A stretch of DNA of 64,000 bases from positions 1 through 64,000 of the forward strand of contig NZ_JBAJJM010000004.1 in the NCBI RefSeq assembly GCF_036880405.1. Direction: 5' to 3'. The DNA comes from Mannheimia indoligenes (GTDB lineage Bacteria > Pseudomonadota > Gammaproteobacteria > Enterobacterales > Pasteurellaceae). The translations under genes and the position numbers were made by a program. The stretch's first letter is position 1, and each line of letters begins with the position of its first letter. The notes beneath the pieces are model-generated. The model ran no database searches. It was not told the origin of the DNA and saw only the letters and a program-made list of their open reading frames with translations. Positions 49,385 through 57,606 of this stretch are shown one piece after another.

Positions 49385-50815
49385 ATGCACATTTTCAATA
49401 ACGGAAAATACAAAAGCCTACACGCTCAAAGCGAAGGCGAATTAAATACTCTTCGCCAAACCGTACTTTCTGATCTTAATTTCTACCCAACTTACCATCT
49501 TGCCCCTGAAACAGGCTTATTCAATGATCCAAACGGTTTACTTTTTGATGGCAAGAACTACCACATCTTTGCTCAATGGTTTCCTTACGGTGCATTGCAC
49601 GGAATGAAGCATTGGCAACATTTTATGACCGAAGATTTTCAAACCTTTGAAAAAGGGGAGTTATTAATCCCCGATGAATTGTTTGAATCACACGGTTGCT
49701 ATTCCGGTGGAGCGATTTTATGGCAAGGCAAAATCGTGGCTTTCTATACGGGTAACACCCGCCGCCCTTCTGATAACGCTCGAGTTCCACATCAAAATAT
49801 TGCGATTTTTGATACTTCAGGCAAATTGCTTGAAAAACGTTGCATTATTGACCAAGCTCCTACAGGTTATACCGAACACGTGCGTGATCCGAAACCTTAC
49901 ATTACGGCGGAAGGAAAAATTCGTTTTGTACTTGGAGCTCAACGTGAGAATTTAACCGGTACGGCGTTAATTTATGAAATGAATGATCTAAATGACACAC
50001 CTCGTTTAGTTGCCGAACTTGATGTGAATGGTTTTGATAATAGCAATGTGTTTATGTGGGAATGCCCGGATCTATTTAGGCTTAGTGGAAAAGATCTGTT
50101 TGTTTGGTCGCCACAGGGTAAATTGCGTGAAAGCCATCAATTTCAAAATAACTATCACGCCACTTATGCGGTGGGGCAGTTAAATGGTAATAGTTTTAAT
50201 GCCGAGCATATTGAAGAATTAGATTACGGCTTCGATTTTTATGCACCACAAACGGTGGAAAATTCGGATCGCATTATGTTTGGCTGGGTAGGCTTACCGG
50301 ATCTCACTTATCCAACCGACAAATACCAATGGCATTCAATGCTGACAATGCCTCGCAAACTTTCCTTACAAAACGGTAAAGTGGTGCAACAACCCATTGT
50401 GAATTTAGGCGAGCAACAAGCGGTCGAAATGTCAGAAAATGTTGCAATTGATGATTTAGATACTGCTTATTTGCAAATTTCGGTAGAAAATCAACCGCTT
50501 GTATTAGATTTTTTCAGCAATGAACAAGGGCAAAAGCTCACAATCCGTTTTGAAAACGGTGTATTTAGCTTAGATCGTAGCCAAAGTGAGCAAACAGAGT
50601 TAATGGAAAAGTTTGGTACGGTTCGTCATTGTAAAATCGAAAAATTAGATACGCTGGATATTTTCTTTGACCGCTCTGTAGTGGAAATTTTCCTCAATGG
50701 TGGCGAAAAAGTGCTGACCTCTCGTTTCTTTATCGCTAACCGTGAAAATAGCGTGAAAAGCTCTCGCCCTCTCCAAGCGAGAGTAGCAAAAGTAATACCA
50801 ATTAGCGTAGAATAA
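49385..50815 (+). CDS. scrB: Sucrose-6-phosphate hydrolase
   Basis: ScrB (GH32) splits sucrose 6-phosphate into glucose 6-phosphate and fructose. The 476-residue protein has the nucleophile motif FNDPNGLLFDG (about residue 46), the RDPK motif in EHVRDPKPYI (about 165), the acid/base Glu in MWECPDLFRL (about 226) and a C-terminal beta-sandwich. No signal peptide is present, as expected for a cytoplasmic enzyme acting after PTS uptake. Two uptake signals occur in the C-terminal domain. Confidence 0.95.
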   Translation: MHIFNNGKYKSLHAQSEGELNTLRQTVLSDLNFYPTYHLAPETGLFNDPNGLLFDGKNYHIFAQWFPYGALHGMKHWQHFMTEDFQTFEKGELLIPDELFESHGCYSGGAILWQGKIVAFYTGNTRRPSDNARVPHQNIAIFDTSGKLLEKRCIIDQAPTGYTEHVRDPKPYITAEGKIRFVLGAQRENLTGTALIYEMNDLNDTPRLVAELDVNGFDNSNVFMWECPDLFRLSGKDLFVWSPQGKLRESHQFQNNYHATYAVGQLNGNSFNAEHIEELDYGFDFYAPQTVENSDRIMFGWVGLPDLTYPTDKYQWHSMLTMPRKLSLQNGKVVQQPIVNLGEQQAVEMSENVAIDDLDTAYLQISVENQPLVLDFFSNEQGQKLTIRFENGVFSLDRSQSEQTELMEKFGTVRHCKIEKLDTLDIFFDRSVVEIFLNGGEKVLTSRFFIANRENSVKSSRPLQARVAKVIPISVE

Positions 50816-50860
50816 AACAAAGTGGGCGGGAAAGCCCCAAAATGATAAAGAGGAGAAAGT

Positions 50861-51874
50861 GTGAAAAAACGCTTAACGCTAAGCGATATTGCAGAGCTAA
50901 GCGGTGTGTCTAAAACCACCGCGAGTATGATTTTAAACGGGCGGGGCAATGATTTTAGAATTAAACCTGAAACTTGCCAAAAAGTAAAAGAGATCGCCAA
51001 AAAACACGGCTATCGAGCCAATGTGTATGCAAAGTCCTTACAAGCTCAACGCACGAATGTTATTGGTTTGGTCATTCCTGATTTAACCAACTACGGCTTT
51101 GCTTTAACGTCCAAAACGCTGGAAAAATTATGCCGTGATAACGGGCTACAGCTTGTAATTGCTTGCTCTGACGACAGCTTTGAAGGTGAGAAAAAAGCGA
51201 TAGAACGTTTGTTGGATAGGCAGGTAGATTTGCTCATTACCGCACCTACTCACCACGAGCCGAGCTACTATAAAAGTATTACTCAATATACCCCAATGTT
51301 ACAGCTAGACCGTTATATTTCCGGGCTAGATGTGCCATCTATAACCAGTAATGATACCGAAACAATCAGTATGTTGGTGGAAAATATGGTCAGAGCTTAT
51401 CAGCCAACTGAATTTTTCTATTTGGGCGGTCAGCTCTCGTTCTCACCGAGCCAAAATCGTTTGAAAGGCTTTCGTGAAGGATTGATGCAGTCGCATTTGG
51501 ACTTTGATGAAAATTGGCTGCTGCACAAAGATTATCAGCCTGAATCGGGTTATCAGATGTTTTCGCAGATTGTAGAAAAGTTAGGACGACTGCCTGAAGC
51601 AGTATTTACCGCCTCTTTTACCTTGCTTGAGGGGGTGATGCGTTATTTAACCGAGCATCGACAAATGGATAAACTCTTAACCCAAGAACTCCATTTAGCT
51701 ACTTTTGACGATCATCATTTATTGAATGCGTTGCCGTTTCATATTCACTCGATAAAGCAAGATCATCAGCAGATCGCTGAGCAAACATTTAACTTAATTC
51801 AGCAAAGATTAGCTCAAAAGAAAGTGGAAAGTGTGAAAGTGGATTGTGAAATTTTATGGCGGAAATCAATTTAA
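50861..51874 (+). CDS. scrR: LacI-family repressor of the sucrose genes
   Basis: A 337-residue regulator with the N-terminal helix-turn-helix LTLSDIAELSGVSKTTASMILNG and a hinge near KKHGYRANVYAKSLQ, followed by a periplasmic-binding-like effector domain. It starts with GTG (50861) behind AGGAG (50851-50855). Its place after scrB and the two matching palindromes before scrK and scrA support the assignment as ScrR; fructose or fructose 1-phosphate is the usual inducer of this group. Confidence 0.87.
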   Translation: MKKRLTLSDIAELSGVSKTTASMILNGRGNDFRIKPETCQKVKEIAKKHGYRANVYAKSLQAQRTNVIGLVIPDLTNYGFALTSKTLEKLCRDNGLQLVIACSDDSFEGEKKAIERLLDRQVDLLITAPTHHEPSYYKSITQYTPMLQLDRYISGLDVPSITSNDTETISMLVENMVRAYQPTEFFYLGGQLSFSPSQNRLKGFREGLMQSHLDFDENWLLHKDYQPESGYQMFSQIVEKLGRLPEAVFTASFTLLEGVMRYLTEHRQMDKLLTQELHLATFDDHHLLNALPFHIHSIKQDHQQIAEQTFNLIQQRLAQKKVESVKVDCEILWRKSI

Positions 51875-51884
51875 AAGGAAAGTT

Positions 51885-52382
51885 ATGGCACATTTTTACG
51901 AATATTTAGAATTTAATAGCGATGAAGATCGTGAAAATCAGTTAGAAGTTTATATTGAGGTAAAACTAGAGCCGGAAACCGAAGAGAAGCTGAAATCCAT
52001 TGGCGTGCAAGGCGATTGGCTTGTGATAGCAGAACCGCATTGCCCCGATTGTGTCGAAGTAGTCGCTTATTTTCAACGAATGGCAAAACTTAATCTCAAC
52101 ATCAAGGTTGAGTATATTGCTTGTAAAGAAGCCCAAGAAGCAAAACAATTTAAGCACGATGAACAGCTACAAGCGGTCATTTCTGAGCAAAAAATTCCCA
52201 CGATTTTTGATGTGAGTAGCAGCAAGATTGAGATGGTATTATCGGAATTTCCTCAATTTTTAAAAGATAAAATTGAAGAGCAGCCAGAGCAATCCGATCA
52301 ATTAATTGCTGATTTCCGAATGGGTAAATTAGGGAAAGAGGTTGAGAAAGAATTGTTGGCGGTTTTAACGAAAGTTAAATAA
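51885..52382 (+). CDS. Thioredoxin-like protein with CPDC motif
   Basis: A 165-residue cytoplasmic protein. The segment AEPHCPDCVEVVAYFQRMAK places a CxxC redox pair (CPDC) at the start of a helix, and KIPTIFDV supplies the cis-Pro of the thioredoxin fold. An extra N-terminal alpha/beta region of about 45 residues precedes it. The ATG at 51885 has AAAAGGAAAG before it; the earlier ATG at 51846 lies in scrR. The partner is unknown. Confidence 0.8.
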   Translation: MAHFYEYLEFNSDEDRENQLEVYIEVKLEPETEEKLKSIGVQGDWLVIAEPHCPDCVEVVAYFQRMAKLNLNIKVEYIACKEAQEAKQFKHDEQLQAVISEQKIPTIFDVSSSKIEMVLSEFPQFLKDKIEEQPEQSDQLIADFRMGKLGKEVEKELLAVLTKVK

Positions 52383-52483
52383 TTCCCTAAATTCCCCTAA
52401 CCATAATTGCAGAACCTACCTAATTTCTGTATAATCTGCAATCTTTTTATGAATAAAAATGAATATATCTTTGGAGTAAATTT

Positions 52484-52765
52484 ATGGCTCGTGTAACCGT
52501 ACAAGAAGCAGCGGAGAAAATTGGCAACCGTTTTGATTTAATCTTAATTGCTGCACGTCGTGCAAGACAATTACAACTTCACACGCGTGAGCCACTTGTG
52601 CCTGAAGAAAATGATAAACCAACCGTTATCGCATTGCGTGAAATTGAAGAAGGTTTAATTACCACTGATATTATGGATCAGTTAGAAAACCACGAGTCTA
52701 TTAAACAAGAAGCGGCAGAGCAAGAAGCGATTTCGTTTTTAACTGAAATGAGCAACGAAGCGTAA
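52484..52765 (+). CDS. rpoZ: RNA polymerase omega subunit
   Basis: Omega helps assemble beta-prime and forms part of the ppGpp binding site. The 93-residue protein starts MARVTVQEAAEKIGNRFDLI and shows the conserved AARRARQLQ. It precedes spoT, as in E. coli, so ppGpp metabolism and its polymerase target share an operon. The gmk gene that usually precedes rpoZ is not here. Confidence 0.97.
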   Translation: MARVTVQEAAEKIGNRFDLILIAARRARQLQLHTREPLVPEENDKPTVIALREIEEGLITTDIMDQLENHESIKQEAAEQEAISFLTEMSNEA

Positions 52766-52871
52766 TTTTATTTTTCGTCAAGAGAGAATGGGCAATTGGG
52801 TCTGCAAGCGGTAGGATTTTCCTTAAAATTTGCAAATTCGTTGTCCATTTTTATTTCTGTTGAGGTATAAC

Positions 52872-54986
52872 GTGTATCTTTTTGAACCTTTAGATCGAAT
52901 TATTCAGGGCTATTTGCCGAGTGAGCAAATCGAACGTGTTAAACGTGCTTATGTGATTGCACGCGATGCTCACGAGGGGCAAACACGCTCAAGCGGAGAG
53001 CCTTACATCACCCACCCTGTTGCGGTGGCTTCTATCATTGCTGAGATGAAATTAGATCACGAAGCCGTGATTGCTGCCCTCCTACACGATGTGATTGAAG
53101 ATACACCTTACACCGAAGAAGAACTTGCCGCTGAATTTGGGCAGAGCGTTGCCGATATTGTGCAGGGCGTTTCTAAGCTTGATAAGTTAAAATTCCGCAC
53201 CCGTCAAGAAGCGGAAGTGGCAAATTTCCGCAAAATGATTTTGGCGATGACGAAAGATATTCGTGTTGTTTTGATAAAACTCGCCGACCGTACTCACAAT
53301 ATGCGAACCTTAGGTTCACTTCGCCCCGACAAACGCCGCCGTATTGCAAAAGAAACATTGGAAATTTATAGTCCGTTAGCCCATCGTTTAGGTATTGAGC
53401 ATATTAAAAACGAGCTAGAAGATCTCGGCTTTGAGGCAATGCACCCGCAACGTTATCGTGTATTAAAAATGGCAATTGCGAGTGCCAGAGGTCATCGTAA
53501 AGAGCTTATTCAACGCATTGCAGATGATATTAAAGGGCGTTTAGAGGATGTAAAAATTGAAGCTCGAGTTTATGGGCGTGAAAAGCATCTCTATTCGATT
53601 TATCAAAAAATGCGTCAGAAAGATCAGCATTTTCATTCCATTTTAGATATTTACGCTTTCCGTGTGGTAGTAGGAAATGTGGATAATTGCTACCGCGTAT
53701 TGGGGCAGATGCACGCATTGTATAAACCTCGCCCGAAGCGTGTGAAAGATTATATTGCAGTACCGAAGCCAAATGGTTATCAATCGTTACATACTTCAAT
53801 GATTGGTCCGCACGGTGTACCGGTTGAGGTACAAATTCGTACCGAAGATATGGATAAAATGGCGGATATGGGGGTTACCGCTCACTGGCGTTATAAAGAG
53901 GGCGAAAGTCCGCACAATACTACTATGCAGTTGAAAGCACAGCAGTGGTTACAAAGTATTGTTGAATTGCAAAACAGTGCGGGCAACTCAGCAGAGTTTA
54001 TTGATAGCGTGAAATCTGATCTTTTCTCGGATGATATTTTCGTCTTTACCCCGAAAGGGCGTATTGTGGAACTGCCTGCGAATGCAACAGCGATTGATTT
54101 TGCCTACGCCGTTCACTCAGGTATTGGTGATCGTTGTGTTGGTGCACTTGTAGATCGCAATCCATATCCACTTACTGAGCCTTTACGAACAGGACAGACG
54201 ATTGAAATTATTACCGAGCAGGGCAAACGACCGAAAGCTTCTTGGCTGAACTTTGTCGTAACGGGTAAGGCTCGTGCAAAAATTCGACAGTTCCTTAAAA
54301 ATCAAGAACACGATGAAGCCATTGAATTAGGTAAACGCCAGTTAATTCGTGTGATGAATTTGAATTCTATTGATGAACTCAAGCCAGAAATCATTCAGCC
54401 TGTATTAGATGAGTTGCGTTTAGCCACCTTTGATGATTTGTTGTCTGAAATCGGGCTAGGTAATCAGATGAGCAGCGTGATCGCCCAACGCTTATCGGGT
54501 GAAACATTACAAATTGATACTGATGGTAACCCGGAAAATAATCAACCAATAAAAATTGAAGGTATTGAAAATCATCTTATCAGTTTTGCGAAATGCTGTT
54601 TACCGATACCGGGTGATGACATTATCGCTTACGTTAGTTCAGGAAAAGGCTTGGTTATTCATAATACTTGTTGTGCAAATGTGAAAGATTACGCTATCGA
54701 TCAAAGCCATTATCTTCCTGTAATGTGGGAAGTTGCGAAAGAGAAAGCCATCAAGTTTGAAACTGAAATCGTGTTAGATATTATGAATGAACCGGGTGTG
54801 TTGGCAGCCATTACTTCAACTTTTGCGAAGATGGACAGTAATATCGGCAGCATTCATAGTGAAGCAAGAGAGGGCAATGTCTATCAAGTGATATTCCAAA
54901 TCTCCGTTATCGACAAAGCTCATTTTGAGGCGATTTTACGCAAACTTTCCAGCATTAATGGTGTGGTAAAAGTTGCTCGTAAATAG
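52872..54986 (+). CDS. spoT: Bifunctional (p)ppGpp synthetase/hydrolase SpoT
   Basis: SpoT makes and degrades ppGpp. The 704-residue protein has the HD hydrolase domain (ITHPVAV, LLHDVIEDT), the synthetase domain (VYGREKHLYSIYQKM, then DIYAFRVVV and PKPNGYQSLHTS), a TGS domain (FTPKGRIVELP) and a C-terminal ACT domain. The reading frame begins upstream at 52830, but a GTG at 52872 behind TTGAGG gives VYLFEPLDRIIQGYL, which matches the usual SpoT start and length (702 in E. coli). Confidence 0.96.
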   Translation: MYLFEPLDRIIQGYLPSEQIERVKRAYVIARDAHEGQTRSSGEPYITHPVAVASIIAEMKLDHEAVIAALLHDVIEDTPYTEEELAAEFGQSVADIVQGVSKLDKLKFRTRQEAEVANFRKMILAMTKDIRVVLIKLADRTHNMRTLGSLRPDKRRRIAKETLEIYSPLAHRLGIEHIKNELEDLGFEAMHPQRYRVLKMAIASARGHRKELIQRIADDIKGRLEDVKIEARVYGREKHLYSIYQKMRQKDQHFHSILDIYAFRVVVGNVDNCYRVLGQMHALYKPRPKRVKDYIAVPKPNGYQSLHTSMIGPHGVPVEVQIRTEDMDKMADMGVTAHWRYKEGESPHNTTMQLKAQQWLQSIVELQNSAGNSAEFIDSVKSDLFSDDIFVFTPKGRIVELPANATAIDFAYAVHSGIGDRCVGALVDRNPYPLTEPLRTGQTIEIITEQGKRPKASWLNFVVTGKARAKIRQFLKNQEHDEAIELGKRQLIRVMNLNSIDELKPEIIQPVLDELRLATFDDLLSEIGLGNQMSSVIAQRLSGETLQIDTDGNPENNQPIKIEGIENHLISFAKCCLPIPGDDIIAYVSSGKGLVIHNTCCANVKDYAIDQSHYLPVMWEVAKEKAIKFETEIVLDIMNEPGVLAAITSTFAKMDSNIGSIHSEAREGNVYQVIFQISVIDKAHFEAILRKLSSINGVVKVARK

Positions 54987-55001
54987 GTAATAAGTTAAGT
55001 A

Positions 55002-55038
55002 ACAAGCGGTTAAATTTTCATAAAATTTAACCGCTTGT
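55002..55038. terminator. Uptake-signal inverted-pair terminator between spoT and hemH
   Basis: ACAAGCGGTTAAATTTT-CAT-AAAATTTAACCGCTTGT, 17-bp perfect arms, two full uptake signals, between convergent genes. Confidence 0.9.
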
Positions 55039-55048
55039 ATTTTATTTC

Positions 55049-56008
55049 TTACATTTTTGCTTCAATCAATTTCACTAAAGCTCTAATGTGATCACCGTTT
55101 GCATTTAATGCAGGAATATAACGATAAGATTCTCCACCCGCGTGTTCAAAGTTCTCACGGTTTTCTTCTGCAATTTCTTCCAAGGTTTCTAAACAGTCCG
55201 CCGAAAAGCCAGGACAAACTACGGCGACTTTTTTCACCCCTTTTTTTGGAAAGCCTTCAAGCGTTTCATCGGTGTAAGGCTGTAACCATTCTTCATCGCC
55301 AAAACGTGATTGGAAAGATAAAAGCCATTTATGCTTTGGTAAACCTAATTTTTCTGCCACTAATTCAGCGGTTTCATAGCAATGTCTTGAGTAAAAATCA
55401 CCTTCATCTTCATAACGTTTTGGAATACCGTGAAAGGAGAAAAGTAACAGCTCATCTTGTTTCACATCAATAGAGTTAGCCAATGCTTGAATATAAAGCG
55501 GATCGTTATGATAGCTATGAATAAAATCAAACGGCACAATCTTACGCTGGGCTTTTAAACCGTTTGCGAAAGCATCAAATACCGACGCAGTTGTCGTGCT
55601 GCTATATTGTGGATAAAGAGGAAGCACGATAATTCGCTCAACGCCTTGTTTGATTAGGTTGTCTGTCGCACTTTCGATGCTTGGATTACCGTAAGACATC
55701 CCCAATTCCACCACTACATTTTTACCTTTTGCATCAAAATAACGTTGAACGGAACGTTGTTGCTCACGAGAAATAACCAATAACGGCGAGCCTTCTTCAC
55801 TCCAAACCGATTGGTATAATTTTGCAACTTTTGGCGAGCGTTTTGGTAACACTATAAAATTCAAAATCGCCTGCCATTTCACTTTAGGTAAGTCGATAAC
55901 ACGAGGGTCGCTTAAAAATTGCTTTAAATAACGCTTAACGGCAGGGGCTGTAGGCTCATCTGGCGTGCCTAAATTGGCTAACAAAATACCGATTTTTTGC
56001 TGGTTCAT
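55049..56008 (-). CDS. hemH: Ferrochelatase
   Basis: HemH inserts Fe2+ into protoporphyrin IX, the last step of heme synthesis. The 319-residue protein has the N-terminal GILLANLGTPDEPT, the catalytic His in LLFSFHGIPKRYEDEGD (about residue 190) and the Glu in VVCPGFSADCLETLEEIAEE (about 264). The length matches E. coli (320). With hemB at 36244, two heme-pathway enzymes are in this window. Confidence 0.97.
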   Translation of the reverse strand: MNQQKIGILLANLGTPDEPTAPAVKRYLKQFLSDPRVIDLPKVKWQAILNFIVLPKRSPKVAKLYQSVWSEEGSPLLVISREQQRSVQRYFDAKGKNVVVELGMSYGNPSIESATDNLIKQGVERIIVLPLYPQYSSTTTASVFDAFANGLKAQRKIVPFDFIHSYHNDPLYIQALANSIDVKQDELLLFSFHGIPKRYEDEGDFYSRHCYETAELVAEKLGLPKHKWLLSFQSRFGDEEWLQPYTDETLEGFPKKGVKKVAVVCPGFSADCLETLEEIAEENRENFEHAGGESYRYIPALNANGDHIRALVKLIEAKM

Positions 56009-56145
56009 AGTATATTCCCAAAATTTATAACTAAATGAGTATGAAGCGATTATGCCATAAAGTAATATAAATTTCTGCGATTATTACAAGCGGTCGTATT
56101 TTTCAAAAACTTTGCAAACAATCTGATTTGTACTTAGATTGATTC

Positions 56146-56174
56146 TTGCTTTTTGTTTTGTTTGCCTGTAGAAT
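56146..56174 (+). promoter_or_regulatory. rpmH: Promoter of rpmH
   Basis: -35 TTGCTT (56146-56151), 17-nt spacer, -10 TAGAAT (56169-56174), followed by TGCAACTC. It mirrors the rplU promoter at 19518-19546. An uptake signal lies upstream at about 56088. Confidence 0.75.
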
Positions 56175-56251
56175 TGCAACTCTTTTTTATGGTCCTTGTT
56201 TGGCAGAAACATTTTGTATGCCAACTTTTTAAATATTTAGGTAGATAAGCA

Positions 56252-56386
56252 ATGAAACGTACATTTCAACCATCAGTATTAAAACGTGCTCGTACACACG
56301 GTTTCCGTGCTCGTATGGCTACTAAAAACGGTCGTCAAGTATTAGCACGTCGTCGTGCTAAAGGTCGTAAATCTTTATCTGCATAA
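56252..56386 (+). CDS. rpmH: 50S ribosomal protein L34
   Basis: A complete 44-residue L34: MKRTFQPSVLKRARTHGFRA, then RMATKNGRQVLARRRAKGRK and SLSA. L34 is a short, very basic protein of the large subunit. The sequence matches the family over its whole length, and a good promoter stands upstream. Arginine codons are all CGT, the usual sign of high expression. It is followed by rnpA after 36 bp. Confidence 0.98.
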   Translation: MKRTFQPSVLKRARTHGFRARMATKNGRQVLARRRAKGRKSLSA

Positions 56387-56422
56387 TTGCAGAACTCAGC
56401 CAAAACACCTTTCTAATTAAGT

Positions 56423-56797
56423 GTGAAGAAGCTAAATTTTTCTCGGGAGCTGCGTTTGTTAGCTCCCGTTCAATTTAAAGCGGTGTTTGAAGAACCTCTT
56501 CGAGCCAGTACCCCTCAAATGACCCTTCTTGCGAGAGAGAATACATTAGATAATCCTCGTCTAGGTTTAACTGTTGCTAAAAAACATCTAAAACGAGCTC
56601 ACGATCGCAATCGTATTAAACGCATTGTAAGAGAAAGTTTTCGCTTAAAACAGCACGAATTACCCAATTTTGATTTTGTATTTGTGGCAAAAGGTGGAAT
56701 TGGCAAATTAGACAACGCAACGCTTTTTGAGACACTGGAAAAACTATGGGCAAGGCACATCCGCCTGAGCAAAAAGCCTGCTCAGAGCAATCAATAA
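56423..56797 (+). CDS. rnpA: Ribonuclease P protein component
   Basis: RnpA binds the RNase P RNA and helps remove 5' leaders from tRNA precursors. The 124-residue protein begins at a GTG (56423; VKKLNFSREL) and has the FKAVFEEP region. The RNR-type RNA-binding motif is in HLKRAHDRNRIKRIVRESFRL (about residue 53). The start overlaps no other gene and the end overlaps yidD by 52 bp. Confidence 0.96.
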   Translation: MKKLNFSRELRLLAPVQFKAVFEEPLRASTPQMTLLARENTLDNPRLGLTVAKKHLKRAHDRNRIKRIVRESFRLKQHELPNFDFVFVAKGGIGKLDNATLFETLEKLWARHIRLSKKPAQSNQ

Positions 56798-57072
56798 GCG
56801 AGCCAAAACGCATCAGTTTATTGGCAAGATTACTCTTGCTGCCTATCTATTTCTATCGCTATGCAATTAGCCCATTGATTGGACCTCGCTGCCGATTTTA
56901 TCCGACTTGCTCAACTTATGCCGTTGAAGCAATTAAAATTCACGGAGCAATCAAAGGAGGGTATCTCGCTTTTAAACGGATTTTACGTTGTAACCCAATG
57001 AGTGAAGGAGGAGAAGATCCTGTTCCGCCTTGTTGTTGCCAATGTCAAAACAACAAAAAACAGCCTAAATAA
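56746..57072 (+). CDS. yidD: Membrane protein insertion efficiency factor YidD
   Basis: YidD is a small membrane-associated protein that aids YidC-dependent insertion. The 108-residue product has the core ISPLIGPRCRFYPTCSTYAVEAI and GGYLAFKRILRCNPMSEGGEDPVP. It carries a longer N-terminus than the ~86-residue E. coli protein and a Cys-rich tail (CCCQCQNNKK). The start inside rnpA is conserved in the family. In most gamma-proteobacteria yidC and mnmE follow; here the cluster stops and erpA is convergent. Confidence 0.94.
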   Translation: MGKAHPPEQKACSEQSISEPKRISLLARLLLLPIYFYRYAISPLIGPRCRFYPTCSTYAVEAIKIHGAIKGGYLAFKRILRCNPMSEGGEDPVPPCCCQCQNNKKQPK

Positions 57073-57085
57073 TTGCTATTTAGGC
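57063..57085. terminator. Hairpin after yidD
   Basis: GCCTAAAT-(7 nt)-ATTTAGGC, overlapping the yidD stop, followed by GGTTTTCGTTT. A further uptake signal (ACAAGCGGTCA) stands at 57101-57111. Confidence 0.65.
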
Positions 57086-57128
57086 GGTTTTCGTTTGATA
57101 CAAGCGGTCAAATTTAGCGGTTTTTTTA

Positions 57129-57470
57129 CTAGATACTAAAAGAAGAGCCGCAACCACAAGTTGAACTCGCATTTGGATTAGTAACCACAAAGCGAGAACC
57201 ATCTAACCCTTCGGTATAATCTACCGTACCACCGATTAGATATTGCAAGCTCATAGGATCAACCACCAAGCCTACATTCTGGTTTTCAATAGTGAGATCA
57301 CCGTCATTTACCTGATCATCAAAGGTAAACCCATACTGAAACCCACTACAGCCCCCACCCGTAATATAAACACGCAAGCGAAGATTTGGGTTATCTTCGC
57401 CTTCAATTAAGGCTTTCACTTTACGAGCTGCTGCGTCAGTAAAGATTAAAGGAATTTGGATATCGCTCAT
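57129..57470 (-). CDS. erpA: Iron-sulfur cluster insertion protein ErpA
   Basis: ErpA is an A-type carrier that delivers Fe-S clusters to apoproteins such as IspG. The 113-residue protein has the three conserved cysteines in GGGCSGFQYGF and STCGCGSSF. The start is MSDIQIPLIFTDAAARKVK. Its upstream neighbour is the divergent polysaccharide locus; in Actinobacillus pleuropneumoniae the O-antigen cluster is likewise next to erpA. Confidence 0.96.
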   Translation of the reverse strand: MSDIQIPLIFTDAAARKVKALIEGEDNPNLRLRVYITGGGCSGFQYGFTFDDQVNDGDLTIENQNVGLVVDPMSLQYLIGGTVDYTEGLDGSRFVVTNPNASSTCGCGSSFSI

Positions 57471-57579
57471 TTTTTGTTTTAGATCAAGGTTTTGTATATT
57501 TAGGTATTATCTAACAATCAATGATTTATAGCAATAAGTAAAGTATGTTAAAAGTAAAGTGCTTTTTATTAAAATCTAG

Positions 57580-57585
57580 TATAAT
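57580..57585 (+). promoter_or_regulatory. Putative -10 of the polysaccharide locus
   Basis: TATAAT preceded by TAG, about 20 bp before the first gene; the -35 region is poor (AAGTGC). I see no JUMPstart or ops element in the 130-bp intergenic region, so RfaH-type control is not evident. Confidence 0.45.
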
Positions 57586-57606
57586 AACTTCATAGGAAAG
57601 ATGATT

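Noticed and set aside
57471..57600. JUMPstart/ops element before the polysaccharide genes
   Set aside because: No GGCGGTAG-type core is present in the intergenic region.
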